Below, piece by piece: positions 8,008 through 16,711 of a stretch of 64,000 nucleotides of DNA (position 1 is the first letter of the stretch; every line of letters begins with the position of its first letter). Both the position numbers and the translations under genes were made by a program. The DNA comes from Bradyrhizobium diazoefficiens (GTDB lineage: Bacteria > Pseudomonadota > Alphaproteobacteria > Rhizobiales > Xanthobacteraceae), in assembly GCF_016616235.1 (NCBI RefSeq), contig NZ_CP067100.1:7561001-7625000 (forward strand), given 5' to 3'. The notes below the pieces were generated by a model that worked only from the letters and a program-made list of their open reading frames with translations, was not told the origin of the DNA and searched no databases.

Positions 8008-9618
8008 ATGATCGCAGCGAAATTCCAGACCTTCCTCATCCTGCTCGCGGTGCTGGCGGGCACCGCGCTCGCCGCCCGCCGCTTCAATATCGCGCCCGCC
8101 ATCCTGCTGATGCTGTCCGGCGTCGGCCTCGCCTTCGTGCCGGGCATGCCACCGGTCGAACTGCCGCCGGAGCTAGTGCTGCTGATGGTGCTGCCGCCGC
8201 TGATCTACTCGGCGAGCGTCGCGATGAGCTGGCGCGAGTTCAGAAACAATCTGCGCCCGATCGTGCTGCTCGCGGTCGGCGCGGTGATCTTCACGGCGGC
8301 CATGGTGGCCGCCGCCACGCACTATCTGATCGGCCTGCCCTGGACCATCGGCTTCCTGCTCGGGGCCATTGTCGCGCCGCCCGACGTGGTGGCGCCGCTC
8401 GCGATCGCGCGCCGGCTGAACATGCCGCGCCGGCTCCTCGTCATCCTCGAGGGCGAGGGGCTCGCCAATGACGCCACCGCGCTGATCCTCTACCGTTTCG
8501 CGCTCGCGGCCATCATGGTCGGCCATTTCTCGCTGCCGCTGGCGGCGGGCGAGTTCGCCCTCATCGTCGCCGGCGAGATCGCCTTCGGCATCGGCGTCGG
8601 CTGGCTTTCCCTGCGCTTCCGCAAATGGTCCGGGGACCCGCAGGTCGAGCTGACGCTGTCGCTGATCACGCCGTACGTGTCCTACTGGCTGCCCGAGCAT
8701 GTCGGCGGCTCCGGCGTGATCGCGACGGTGGCCTGCGGCCTCTATGTCAGCTGGAACGGCCCGCTGCTGATCTCGTCGGCGACGCGCCTGCAAGGCATCT
8801 TCTTCTGGGATCTCATCATTTACCTGATCGAGGGCCTGCTGTTCCTGCTCACCGGCTTCCAGATGCGCGCGCTCTATGAGAAGTCGAAGGCGTTTCCGCT
8901 CGAGGACGTCCTGATCGCGACCGCCGTCGTCCTGCTGATCATCGTGATCGCCCGCTTCGCCTGGCTCTATCCGGCGACCTATCTGCCGCGGATGCTCAGC
9001 AAGTCGCTGCGCGAGCGCGACCCCTCGCCGCCATGGCAATGGCCCTTCGCGCTCGCATTCACCGGCGTCCGCGGCGCCGTGTCGCTGGCGGCCGCGCTGG
9101 CGCTGCCGTTCACGCTGCCCAGCGGCGAGGCCTTCCCCTATCGCGACCTGATCCTGTTCGTCGCCTTCGGCGTCATCTTCGTCACGCTGATCGGTGTCGG
9201 CCTGACGCTGCCGCCGGTGGTGCACTGGCTCGGCGTCGCCGAGGCTGGGCGCAACGAGCATGTCGCCGAGCACGAGGCCGAGATCGCCGCGCGCCGCCAG
9301 GCCCTCGACGCCGCACTGAAATCGCTCGACGCGCTCACCGCGGAGAAAGAAGTGTCCGACGAGGTGATGCGCCTGTTGCGCGCGCGCCACGAGATCCGTG
9401 TCAATCAGCTCCCCGATGCGCTCGATCCCACCTATCACGACGTTTCCGCCGCCGGCACCGCGCTGACCCGCGAGCTGATCGCCGCCGAGCGCAAATTCAT
9501 CCACGATCTCCTGCGCAACGGCGAGATCACCGACGAGACGCGCCGCCGGATCGAGCGCGACCTCGATCTGGAGGAGGCGAGCCTGGCAAACCGGGAGTAT
9601 CGGGGGGCGCCGCTGTAG
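8008..9618 (+). CDS. CPA1 family Na+/H+ antiporter
   Basis: A 536-residue monovalent cation:proton antiporter. Roughly twelve hydrophobic segments fill residues 1-410, including GAIVAPPDVVAPLAIARRL and EGEGLANDATALILYRFA, where the ND pair is the conserved CPA1 ion-binding motif. A charged, probably helical cytoplasmic tail (about 415-536, rich in Ala/Glu/Arg) follows. It probably exchanges Na+ or K+ for H+ at the inner membrane. It may be co-transcribed with the beta-lactamase gene upstream. Confidence 0.92.
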   Translation: MIAAKFQTFLILLAVLAGTALAARRFNIAPAILLMLSGVGLAFVPGMPPVELPPELVLLMVLPPLIYSASVAMSWREFRNNLRPIVLLAVGAVIFTAAMVAAATHYLIGLPWTIGFLLGAIVAPPDVVAPLAIARRLNMPRRLLVILEGEGLANDATALILYRFALAAIMVGHFSLPLAAGEFALIVAGEIAFGIGVGWLSLRFRKWSGDPQVELTLSLITPYVSYWLPEHVGGSGVIATVACGLYVSWNGPLLISSATRLQGIFFWDLIIYLIEGLLFLLTGFQMRALYEKSKAFPLEDVLIATAVVLLIIVIARFAWLYPATYLPRMLSKSLRERDPSPPWQWPFALAFTGVRGAVSLAAALALPFTLPSGEAFPYRDLILFVAFGVIFVTLIGVGLTLPPVVHWLGVAEAGRNEHVAEHEAEIAARRQALDAALKSLDALTAEKEVSDEVMRLLRARHEIRVNQLPDALDPTYHDVSAAGTALTRELIAAERKFIHDLLRNGEITDETRRRIERDLDLEEASLANREYRGAPL

Positions 9619-9646
9619 CAGCCCGTCATTGCGAGCGTAGCAGCAG

Positions 9647-10459
9647 CTATCGCCTCTCGCAGAACTCCCCGACTGCTGCCGCCACAGCTTGCGCCATCAG
9701 CTCCTGCCGCTCCGGCGAATTCATCTCCATCTCCTCGTCGCGGTTGATGATCGAGCCGGCCTCGAGCAGTACGGCAGCACTCCGCGTCCGCGACAGCACG
9801 ACGAGTCCATCATAGCGGTAGACGCCGACATCCTTGTCGAGCAGCTGATGCCGGTAACGGCCCATCACCGGCAGGGTGTACTGGCTGGCGTAATGCAGGC
9901 TTTGCTCTTTCAACTGCCGGCCGATCATCCGCGCCAGCATCAGGCTGGTGGTGAAGTGCGGGTTCTGCCGCGAGACGAACAATGAATAGCCGGAGAAGCG
10001 GTCGCTGAAATAGCTCTTTACGCCCTCGAATTCCCAGGTCTCGAGCAATTTATCCGGCACCGAATCGTGGTGGATCGACAGGAACAGATCGGCCCGGCCG
10101 TCATTCGCGGCATTGACGCGTTTGAACAGGCTCGGCCGCGCCTTGCCGTCCGTGACGAGCAGGCGGGTTGCGGCAAAGCCTTCGGACGTGAGTCTGGCCG
10201 TGATGAGTCTTGCGAGGTGAAGGTTGAAGCCGAATTCCGGATCATTGCGCGCGCTCAATGCGCCGTAGGAGTCCGGGGTGTGCCCGACATCCACGACGAT
10301 CCGGAATTTCGACATCTCGCATTTGGCCGATGACTGCGGTTTCGGCCTGGGTTTCGCAACCTTTCGCGCCGCAGCGGCTTGACCGCTATCAACAGCCACA
10401 AGCGACGGCAGCAGGATCGACGCGACCAGCCCCGCGATGATCCAGCGCGATAGCCTCAA
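9647..10459 (-). CDS. N-acetylmuramoyl-L-alanine amidase (Amidase_3)
   Basis: A 270-residue zinc amidase that cleaves the bond between MurNAc and the stem peptide. It has a signal sequence (WIIAGLVASILLPSLVAV) and a Lys/Pro linker. The Amidase_3 fold is shown by VDVGHTPDSYGA (first zinc His), the Glu in NDPEFGFNLHLA, SIHHDSVPD (second His) and the catalytic Glu in VLLEAGSIINRDEE. There is no AMIN or SPOR domain. Its start lies only 3 bp after the stop of the Rieske oxygenase gene, so the two may be co-transcribed although the functions look unrelated. Confidence 0.88.
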   Translation of the reverse strand: MRLSRWIIAGLVASILLPSLVAVDSGQAAAARKVAKPRPKPQSSAKCEMSKFRIVVDVGHTPDSYGALSARNDPEFGFNLHLARLITARLTSEGFAATRLLVTDGKARPSLFKRVNAANDGRADLFLSIHHDSVPDKLLETWEFEGVKSYFSDRFSGYSLFVSRQNPHFTTSLMLARMIGRQLKEQSLHYASQYTLPVMGRYRHQLLDKDVGVYRYDGLVVLSRTRSAAVLLEAGSIINRDEEMEMNSPERQELMAQAVAAAVGEFCERR

Positions 10460-10462
10460 GCG

Positions 10463-11800
10463 CTACTCCGCTGCCGCGATCCTGGGACGGCCGACGAAGC
10501 CCGCGACATCGCCGAAACGCTCCAGCATCACCGCGGGCAGATCCTTGGCTTTGCTCGTGACGCAGGCGCCGGAGCGCACCGCATAACGATCCTGATGGGC
10601 GGCCTGCGGCGGCGGCTCGCCCTGTTGAAGCGCGCGCGCCAGGTCCATCACGACTTTGCGGAAATGCATGATGCCGAGATCGGTCGGGCCCAGATGCTCG
10701 CGGGTGCGGTCGGCGATCGGGCCCTGGCTGTCCTGCACGGCAGCATCCTGCTCAGAGACGCCCTTGATGCCGGTGTAGCTCCTGGTCTTCTGGAGCTTGC
10801 GGTCGATCAGATAATCGTTGCCCTTGTGGCGCAGCGGCACATAGTTTTCGTCGACCTCCGCGATCACGCCGTTGCCGCGGTCATATGCGTCGCGCTCGGC
10901 TTGCGTCAGCGGCCGTTCCGGATTCCACGCATAGGTGTAGATCCAGCAATTGGTGTCGGTGACGGGAACGAAGGTCTGGCCAAAGATGTTCTCGCCCGGC
11001 ATCGCACTCGGCGCATAGGCGTGGAACGGCATCAGGAACTGCGCAATGCGCCAGTAGATGTTGTCGCCACCGGTGAGCCGGCCGCCGGCAATCGTCAGCC
11101 CCGCCTCGTGCGCGCTGATCTTGATCACGGGACGCGGGTCTTCCGCGATCCAGCGCATGTGATCGCTCGACATCCGCGCGAGCGGATTCACAAAATGCTT
11201 CTTGATGTCGAGAATCTCGTTCTCCTCCTTGTCGAAGGAGAGATGGGCGAAGGTGAAATGCGCCGTGTCGATCGAGCCTTCCAGCGCCTGCACCCAGTTG
11301 CAGTCCTGCCATTTCTTGCTGACATGGCGATGCGAGGCCGGCAGCAGCGCCATTTCGAGATCGGGCAGCTCGGGCATGGCGTCAGCGGGGCCCATATAGG
11401 CCCAGATCATCTCACCCCATTCGCGCGCCGGATAGGACTTGATGCGGATCAGGTCCTTGGCGTTGAGATCCGGATACGACGTCGGCATGTCGACGCATCG
11501 ACCGTCGGTGTCGAACTTCCAGCCGTGATAGACACAGCGGATACCGCATTCCTCGTTGCGCCCGAGCCAGAGATTGGCGCCGCGGTGCGGGCAGTATTGG
11601 TCGATGACGCCGACGACACCTCTGCTGTCACGGAAAGCGAGCAGCTCCTCGCCGAGCACCGTGATCTTCTTCGGCTCGCCGTCGGGCTCGGGGAGTTCTT
11701 CGGACAGCAGGACGGGAATCCAGAAGCGGCGCAGCAGCTCACCCATCCCCGTCCCGGGACCGGACTCGGTCAGGAACTTGTTATCCTCGGCGCGGAGCAT
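10463..11800 (-). CDS. Rieske [2Fe-2S] aromatic ring-hydroxylating oxygenase, large subunit
   Basis: A 445-residue protein with an N-terminal Rieske domain (YCPHRGANL and CVYHGWKF, the CxH and CxxH cluster ligands). A C-terminal mononuclear iron domain has the ligand motif DTAHFTFAHLSF. The overall design resembles phthalate 4,5-dioxygenase or vanillate/dicamba demethylase-type oxygenases, which use a separate reductase. No ferredoxin-reductase gene is nearby, so its electron donor must be encoded elsewhere. A GGGAGG ribosome-binding site precedes the ATG. A TauD-type dioxygenase gene lies 171 bp upstream on the same strand. Substrate unknown. Confidence 0.9.
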   Translation of the reverse strand: MLRAEDNKFLTESGPGTGMGELLRRFWIPVLLSEELPEPDGEPKKITVLGEELLAFRDSRGVVGVIDQYCPHRGANLWLGRNEECGIRCVYHGWKFDTDGRCVDMPTSYPDLNAKDLIRIKSYPAREWGEMIWAYMGPADAMPELPDLEMALLPASHRHVSKKWQDCNWVQALEGSIDTAHFTFAHLSFDKEENEILDIKKHFVNPLARMSSDHMRWIAEDPRPVIKISAHEAGLTIAGGRLTGGDNIYWRIAQFLMPFHAYAPSAMPGENIFGQTFVPVTDTNCWIYTYAWNPERPLTQAERDAYDRGNGVIAEVDENYVPLRHKGNDYLIDRKLQKTRSYTGIKGVSEQDAAVQDSQGPIADRTREHLGPTDLGIMHFRKVVMDLARALQQGEPPPQAAHQDRYAVRSGACVTSKAKDLPAVMLERFGDVAGFVGRPRIAAAE

Positions 11801-11971
11801 GGCGGATCCTCCCGATTTATTTTTTGGGAAGATTGGCGCGGCAGCGCGAAGACGTCAACGCGGAGAATCTACCGTAGGGCTGACAAAGTCGCAAAAGCAA
11901 CGTGTCCACCGATTTCGCGGAGATTGCGGATGGTGGGCACGCTTCGCTTTGCCAGCCTACCGCACTGTTTG

Positions 11972-12868
11972 CTACACCGGCCGCTCCCCGTTCACGGTCA
12001 CGCGCGTGCCCGAACGGGTGTGCGGCCAGTAGTCCCACATCGCGCGGTGCTGGGTGCAGCGGTTGTCCCAGAACGCAATGGCGTTCTCGGTCCAGCGGAA
12101 GCGGCACTGGAACAGCGGGTTCTCGGCGTGCTGGTAGAGATAGGCCAGCATCGCGTCGCTCTCGTCGCGGGGGATGCCGTTGATGTGGCGGGTGAAGCCG
12201 CGGTTGACGTAGAGCGCCTTGCGGCCCGTGACCGGATGGGTGCGCACCACGGGATGCTCGGCACTCGGATAGGACGGGCGGTCGGCGACGCCGTAATTCG
12301 CATAGAGCCCGCGATAGATCGGCTCGCCGTCATGCAGCGCAGTCAGCCCGTCGAGATAGGCCTTCATGCGGTCCGACAACGCCTCATAGGCCGCGTACAT
12401 GTTGGCGAACAGCGTGTCGCCGCCGCGCGGCGGGCATTGCTTGATGTAGAGGATCGAGCCCATCGGCGGCTCGAGATCGCAGGACACGTCGGAGTGCCAG
12501 GCCTCGCCGTTGGCGCGCGGCGAGTTCTTGTCGGCGTAGATCTTCATCAGCGCCGGATCTTCATCCTCGTGCGGCGCAGCGGGATGGAAATGCAATTCGC
12601 CGAACTTACGGCCGAAGGCCAAATGCTGCTTCGGCGTGATGTGCTGGTCGCGGAGGAAGATGACGAGGTTTTCGGCAAGCGCGCGATGGATCTCGTCCAT
12701 CTGCCTGATAGAGCGGGCGTCGCCATCGACGAGCTGGCCGATGTCGACGCCGGAGATTTCCGCACCGATGACGGGGGTCAGTTTCTCGACAGCGATGGTT
12801 TCATACGGCGCGCCGTCCTCGGCCGTGTGGCGATAGCGCGGGCCCTGCTTGCCGGCGAGTGAGCTCAT
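11972..12868 (-). CDS. TauD/TfdA family Fe(II)/2-oxoglutarate dioxygenase
   Basis: 298 residues. The family oxidises sulfonates, phenoxyacetates or similar substrates while decarboxylating 2-oxoglutarate. The iron ligands are visible: HxD in AWHSDVSCDLEPP and the distal His in NRCTQHRAMWDYWPHTRSGTRV, which also holds the 2-oxoglutarate-binding Arg. The ATG at 12868 (MSSLAGKQGPRY) is chosen because upstream in-frame sequence lies within a repeat. Substrate could be taurine, an alkylsulfonate or an aryloxy acid. The neighbouring Rieske gene favours an aromatic or xenobiotic substrate, but this is inference. Confidence 0.9.
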   Translation of the reverse strand: MSSLAGKQGPRYRHTAEDGAPYETIAVEKLTPVIGAEISGVDIGQLVDGDARSIRQMDEIHRALAENLVIFLRDQHITPKQHLAFGRKFGELHFHPAAPHEDEDPALMKIYADKNSPRANGEAWHSDVSCDLEPPMGSILYIKQCPPRGGDTLFANMYAAYEALSDRMKAYLDGLTALHDGEPIYRGLYANYGVADRPSYPSAEHPVVRTHPVTGRKALYVNRGFTRHINGIPRDESDAMLAYLYQHAENPLFQCRFRWTENAIAFWDNRCTQHRAMWDYWPHTRSGTRVTVNGERPV

Positions 12869-12946
12869 GGCGTGTCTCCCGATCGTCTTGATTGGGAACA
12901 TGGTAGCTCTTGGTGGCAGAAGCGCAATCTGCGCCGCAAACACAGC

Positions 12947-13108
12947 CGTCATCCCGGACAAGCGCAAGCGCAGATCCGCCATCCATAACCACAGGATTAA
13001 GGCTGACGAAGACTCGGAGTGACAGCCTGCCATGACCACGAAACGTCGCGGTTATGGATCCCGGATCGGCGCGCGCTTAGGGCGCGCTTGTCCGGGACGA
13101 CAGCTGAG
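12947..13108. repeat. Family B interspersed repeat (copy 1)
   Basis: The ends are GTCATCCCGGACAAGCGC and GCGCTTGTCCGGGACGAC, forming a long imperfect inverted repeat. Inner blocks are CCATAACCACAGG and GGTTATGGATCCCGGATC. The same family occurs at 49911-50053 and as the copy split by the IS110 element (46627-46733 plus 48034-48072). It lies between the TauD gene and ispG. Confidence 0.8.
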
Positions 13109-13131
13109 GCTGTCGCGCTAGCGGAGTGACG

Positions 13132-14415
13132 TCACTCCGCCGCGGTCACCGGCACCTTGGCGCCCTGGCCGTAGCGCTGGTCGATATAGTCGATCACCAG
13201 CGCCTTGAAGTCGGCGGCGATGCCGGGGCCGCGCAGGGTGCGGAACTTCTTGCCGTCGACGAACACGGGCGCGGCCGGCGCTTCGCCGGTGCCGGGCAGC
13301 GAGATGCCGATATTGGCGTGCTTGGATTCACCGGGGCCGTTGACGATGCAGCCCATCACGGCGACGTTGAGCTCCTCGACGCCGGGATATTTCGTTTTCC
13401 AGGCCGGCATCTCGTCGCGGATGAAATCCTGGATCGAGCGGGCGAGCTCCTGGAATGTGGTCGAGGTGGTGCGGCCGCAGCCGGGGCACGCCGCAACCAG
13501 CGGCACGAAGGTGCGGAAGCCCATGGTCTGCAAGAGTTCCTGGGCGACCTGCACCTCGCGGGTGCGGTCACCGCCGGGCTCCGGCGTCAGCGAAATGCGG
13601 ATGGTATCGCCGATGCCCTGCTGCAACAGGATGCCGAGCGCGGCCGAGGAGGCGACGATGCCCTTCGAGCCCATGCCAGCCTCGGTGAGGCCGAGATGGA
13701 TGGCGTAATCCGAGCGCGACGCGAGGTCCTGATAGACCGCGATCAGATCCTGCACCGCCGAGACTTTTGCGGAGAGAATGATGCGATCCTTGGGCATGCC
13801 GAGTTCCTGGGCCCGCGCCGCCGAGAGCAGCGCCGACTGCACCATCGCCTCGCGCGTCACCGCGCGCACGTCGCGCGGATTCGGCGACGCGGCGTTCTCG
13901 TCCATCAGCTTGGTCAGCAGCTCCTGATCGAGCGAGCCCCAATTGGCGCCGATGCGGACCGGCTTGTTGTTCTTGTTGGCGATCTCGATGATGTCGGCGA
14001 ACTGGGTATCGCGCTTGTCCTTGAAGCCGACATTGCCGGGATTGATGCGGTACTTGGCGAGCGCCTCGGCGCAGGCCGGATGCTCGGCGAGCAGCTTGTG
14101 GCCGATATAGTGGAAATCGCCGATCAGCGGCGTGGTGATGCCGCGCTTGGCGAGGCCGTCGCGGATGTGCGGAACAGCGGCGGCGGCTTCCTCGCGGTCC
14201 ACGGTGATGCGGACCATTTCGGAGCCGGCGCGCGCGAGCGCTGCGACCTGGGCGATGGTGCCGTCGATATCGGCGGTGTCGGTGTTCGTCATCGACTGCA
14301 CGACGATCGGCGCACCGCCGCCAACGGCGACGTCGCCAACCTTCACCTGGGTGGTCTGGTGCCGGGGCGCCGGGCCCGCGAGGTCGGAATCGATGGAGGT
14401 TTCGAGCTTGTTCAT
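13132..14415 (-). CDS. ispG: 4-hydroxy-3-methylbut-2-enyl diphosphate synthase
   Basis: A 427-residue GcpE enzyme of the MEP isoprenoid pathway, which reduces methylerythritol cyclodiphosphate to HMBPP using a [4Fe-4S] cluster. The N-terminal TIM barrel contains [17 protein letters not shown]. The C-terminal cluster domain has [12 protein letters not shown] and [22 protein letters not shown], which give the three cluster Cys. A start at 14415 ([11 protein letters not shown]) is preferred over 14424. Genes upstream on the same strand are an EamA transporter and a zur-like gene, separated from ispG by an unusually long hairpin at 14475-14555. The polyprenyl synthase at 2146 uses the products of this pathway. 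Confidence 0.97.
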   Translation of the reverse strand: MNKLETSIDSDLAGPAPRHQTTQVKVGDVAVGGGAPIVVQSMTNTDTADIDGTIAQVAALARAGSEMVRITVDREEAAAAVPHIRDGLAKRGITTPLIGDFHYIGHKLLAEHPACAEALAKYRINPGNVGFKDKRDTQFADIIEIANKNNKPVRIGANWGSLDQELLTKLMDENAASPNPRDVRAVTREAMVQSALLSAARAQELGMPKDRIILSAKVSAVQDLIAVYQDLASRSDYAIHLGLTEAGMGSKGIVASSAALGILLQQGIGDTIRISLTPEPGGDRTREVQVAQELLQTMGFRTFVPLVAACPGCGRTTSTTFQELARSIQDFIRDEMPAWKTKYPGVEELNVAVMGCIVNGPGESKHANIGISLPGTGEAPAAPVFVDGKKFRTLRGPGIAADFKALVIDYIDQRYGQGAKVPVTAAE

Positions 14416-14474
14416 GGGGTCCAAATATCAGGTTTTGGTGGCGTTCAGCAATGCATCGCGCGGCGCCGCAGCCA

Positions 14475-14555
14475 CTTGGCGGTATCCCTTTGAATTCGAA
14501 GTTCGCCTCCCTCGCGGCGCCTCTGAGCGAACTTCGAATTCAAAAGGATACCAAG
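14475..14555. other. Long near-perfect inverted repeat between eamA and ispG
   Basis: The arms are 14475-14506 and 14527-14555. They share TATCC-TTTGAATTCGAAGTTCGC as a 24-base stem with one mismatch, extended by CTTGG/CCAAG beyond a 3-base bulge, around a 20-base loop. The DNA is AT-richer than its surroundings. It lies just after the eamA stop and before ispG, both on the minus strand. It could be a terminator/attenuator, an mRNA-processing hairpin or a small non-autonomous mobile repeat. Confidence 0.7.
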
Positions 14556-14558
14556 AAC

Positions 14559-15542
14559 TTATGAATCGAGTGCGGCCTCCGGTTCAGGCGCTCCCTTACG
14601 AGCTCGCGGCAGCGGGAGAGGGAGCTCCTGAACGGCCGCACTCGGACGGTTAACCAGAAAAAGCCCAGCAATTACAAGGACGGCAGCCGCCCCGAACGCC
14701 AGGCTCAAGGTGTCGTGCATGATGAAATAGCTACCCACCACGCCAAACAAAGGGGTGATGAAGGTAAAAGCCGACAATTTGCTGGCCGAATAGGTCTTCA
14801 CCAGTGCGAACCAAAGCGTGAACGTGGTTCCCACCACCCAGATCGCCTGAAAGGCCAAGAGGCCAAGGGTAAGCGGCGACGGCGTGTGGGTGATGGATTC
14901 GCCGAACAGCCAGGCAGCCGCGCCCAGGATCGGAATCGAGGTCGCGACCTGATAGCCCAGCGCTTTCTCGGGCGCGGCAAAGCGCAGTCGCGTGCCCTTG
15001 GCGACCAGCGTGGTCGCAGCCCAGAGCGACGCGCCACCGACGATCATGAGATCGCCGAGCAGAACGTGCGTATCCACATTGGCCTGCGGGACGCCGATCG
15101 CGAGCGCGACGCCGGCAAAGCTGATCGCCAATCCCAGCCATTGCGACCCGCCCAGCCGCTCGCCGAGCATCTGGTAGGAGCCGAGCGCGACGAAGAATGG
15201 CGCGGTGTAGAGGAACACGACCGCGCGGGAGGCTGAGGTCAGGCGCAGGCCCTGGAAAATCAGCACGAACTCGATGCCGAACATCAGTCCGGCGATGAGG
15301 CCGGGCTTCCAGGTGTCGTCATTCTCGAAGAATTTGACGCCGCGAAACGTGCCGACCAGGAACAGCACCGGCAGCGCGCCGATCGAGCGGATCATCGCCT
15401 GCAGCATCGGCGGAACATCCGGCAGCACCAGCTTCACCGCGATCTGGTTGAAGCCCCAGGTCAGGCACAGCATGAGCATCAGGGCGATGGCGCCGGCACT
15501 GAGGGGGCGACCGGCGGACGGGATGGCTTGAGGTGCGGACAT
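14559..15542 (-). CDS. EamA/DMT family transporter
   Basis: A 327-residue inner-membrane protein of the drug/metabolite transporter superfamily with two five-helix EamA repeats (about residues 15-140 and 160-295). The family signatures are LTWGFNQIAVKLVLPDVPPM at the N-terminus and VVFLYTAPFFVALGSYQMLGE in repeat one. Members export amino acids, purines or metabolites. The substrate here is unknown. The ATG at 15542 begins MSAPQAIPSAG; frame continuity upstream is only overlap with the zur-like gene. It starts 35 bp after the zur-like stop, which suggests co-transcription. Confidence 0.88.
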   Translation of the reverse strand: MSAPQAIPSAGRPLSAGAIALMLMLCLTWGFNQIAVKLVLPDVPPMLQAMIRSIGALPVLFLVGTFRGVKFFENDDTWKPGLIAGLMFGIEFVLIFQGLRLTSASRAVVFLYTAPFFVALGSYQMLGERLGGSQWLGLAISFAGVALAIGVPQANVDTHVLLGDLMIVGGASLWAATTLVAKGTRLRFAAPEKALGYQVATSIPILGAAAWLFGESITHTPSPLTLGLLAFQAIWVVGTTFTLWFALVKTYSASKLSAFTFITPLFGVVGSYFIMHDTLSLAFGAAAVLVIAGLFLVNRPSAAVQELPLPLPRARKGAPEPEAALDS

Positions 15543-15577
15543 GTCTTCCTGGGATCCGGCTTTGCGCCGTTGTTGCT

Positions 15578-16072
15578 TTATGCAGCTTTCTGGCAATGGG
15601 TGCAGACGCCCGTGATCTCCACCACGGACAATTTGGGAGCGAAGCCTGAGCTGCGCGCCGCGGCGTTGAGGTCCTTGGCGAAGGAGCCCGACGGAATCTC
15701 GCCGACGAGGCCGCAGCGCTCGCAGATCAGGAACGCCACCGCCGAGGTCGAATCGTGGTCGTGGGCGGCGCAGGCGAGATAGGCGTTGCGGCTTTCGATG
15801 CGGTGCACGAGGCCGTTGGCCATCAGGAAATCGAGCGCACGATACACCGTGATCGGCGCCGGCCGCGGCATCGATTTTGCCAGTTCGTCGATCACCTCGT
15901 AGGCGCCGAGCGGACGGTGGCTGGAGAGCAAGGCCCCCAGCACCTGGCGCCGGATCGGCGTGAATTTCTGCGCGCGAGCCCCGCAAACCGCCTCGGCATG
16001 CGCCAGCGCATCCGCAGTGCAGCGGCCGTGGTCATGGTCGGGCGCGGGAAAGGCCGGCTTTGCGAGGGTCAT
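15578..16072 (-). CDS. zur: Fur family regulator, probably Zur
   Basis: A 164-residue metal-dependent repressor. The N-terminal winged helix includes FTPIRRQVLGALLSSHRPLGAYEVID and PAPITVYRALDFLMANGLVHRIE. The C-terminal dimerisation and metal domain has HDHDSTSAVAFLICERCGLVGE and GVCTHC, giving two CxxC-type structural zinc sites. The sequence style (early His/Cys residues, LICERCG, no HHDH iron motif) fits Zur better than Fur or Irr, but this is family inference. The ATG at 16072 (MTLAKPAF) is chosen over upstream codons. It is divergent from marR across about 150 bp. Confidence 0.85.
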   Translation of the reverse strand: MTLAKPAFPAPDHDHGRCTADALAHAEAVCGARAQKFTPIRRQVLGALLSSHRPLGAYEVIDELAKSMPRPAPITVYRALDFLMANGLVHRIESRNAYLACAAHDHDSTSAVAFLICERCGLVGEIPSGSFAKDLNAAARSSGFAPKLSVVEITGVCTHCQKAA

Positions 16073-16183
16073 GTCGGCAGTGTTGTAGCATTTTGGCGAT
16101 GGAACCCAAAGCGCGACCGCAGCGCGGCTGCCAGCCATGCTGTTGCTGCGGGACAGCATCGCGTTAATCCGCCATGAAATAAT

Positions 16184-16231
16184 CATAAGCTTGCTTATTA
16201 TATCCCAAGCTCATTGGAGACCAAGCTTATG
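16184..16231. promoter_or_regulatory. Candidate MarR operator palindromes before marR
   Basis: Two related palindromes flank the marR leader. At 16185-16198 ATAAGC-TT-GCTTAT is a perfect 6+6 inverted repeat. The decamers CATAAGCTTG (16184-16193) and CAAGCTTATG (16222-16231) are exact reverse complements, and the second overlaps the marR start codon. A GGAG ribosome-binding site (16216-16219) lies between them. The layout suits autorepression of marR-emrA-emrB. Confidence 0.65.
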
Positions 16232-16711
16232 ACCCGCGGGTCTGTCGACCAGAACTTCCTGTTCACGCTCGGCGAACTCTACCGCCTGCTGCGCGTCTAT
16301 GCCGACAAGGAGGCCTCGCGCTTCGGTATCACCCGCGCGCAATGGGCGGTGCTGTCCAAGGTCGAGCGCAGCGAGGGCATGAAGCAATCGGAACTCGCCG
16401 AGCTGCTGGAGATGCAGCCGATCACGCTGACGCGGCTGATCGACAAGCTCTGTGACAACGACTGGATCGAACGGCGCAGCGATGCCAAGGACCGCCGCGT
16501 CAACCGCCTTTTTCTCAAGAAAGCCGGACGGCAGTTGCTCGGCAAGATGAGCGGCCTGAAATCCGAGCTCACGGCGAACGCGCTCGACGGCATCAATCCG
16601 GCGGACGCCCACCGCCTCCTCACCCAACTCGAAACAATCAAGGAAAACGTGCGCAACGCGATCCAGGCCTCTGGGGCGGAACAAGCGCGTAAGGAGCAGC
16701 GCTATGGCTGA
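16229..16711 (+). CDS. MarR family transcriptional regulator of the emrAB-type operon
   Basis: A 160-residue winged-helix repressor. The recognition region is GMKQSELAELLEMQPITLTRLIDKL, and the wing is WIERRSDAKDRRVNRLFLKKAG, with the DxRxxR motif typical of MarR. Such proteins are released from DNA by phenolic or drug ligands. The ATG at 16229 is preferred over an in-frame TTG at 16214 because GGAG lies about 10 bases before it. Its 3' end overlaps the emrA start by 8 bases, so the genes are translationally coupled. Palindromes around its start suggest self-control. Confidence 0.92.
   Translation: MTRGSVDQNFLFTLGELYRLLRVYADKEASRFGITRAQWAVLSKVERSEGMKQSELAELLEMQPITLTRLIDKLCDNDWIERRSDAKDRRVNRLFLKKAGRQLLGKMSGLKSELTANALDGINPADAHRLLTQLETIKENVRNAIQASGAEQARKEQRYG

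Noticed and set aside
10595..12862. A 755-codon plus-strand open frame opposite the Rieske and TauD genes
   Set aside because: It is antisense to two clear minus-strand oxygenase genes, has Arg/Val/His/Glu-rich shadow composition, and lacks any domain motif or ribosome-binding site.
14559..15986. Extended N-terminus for the EamA transporter
   Set aside because: The extra 148 codons are an out-of-frame reading of the zur-like gene and have no membrane character. The ATG at 15542 begins the family sequence.
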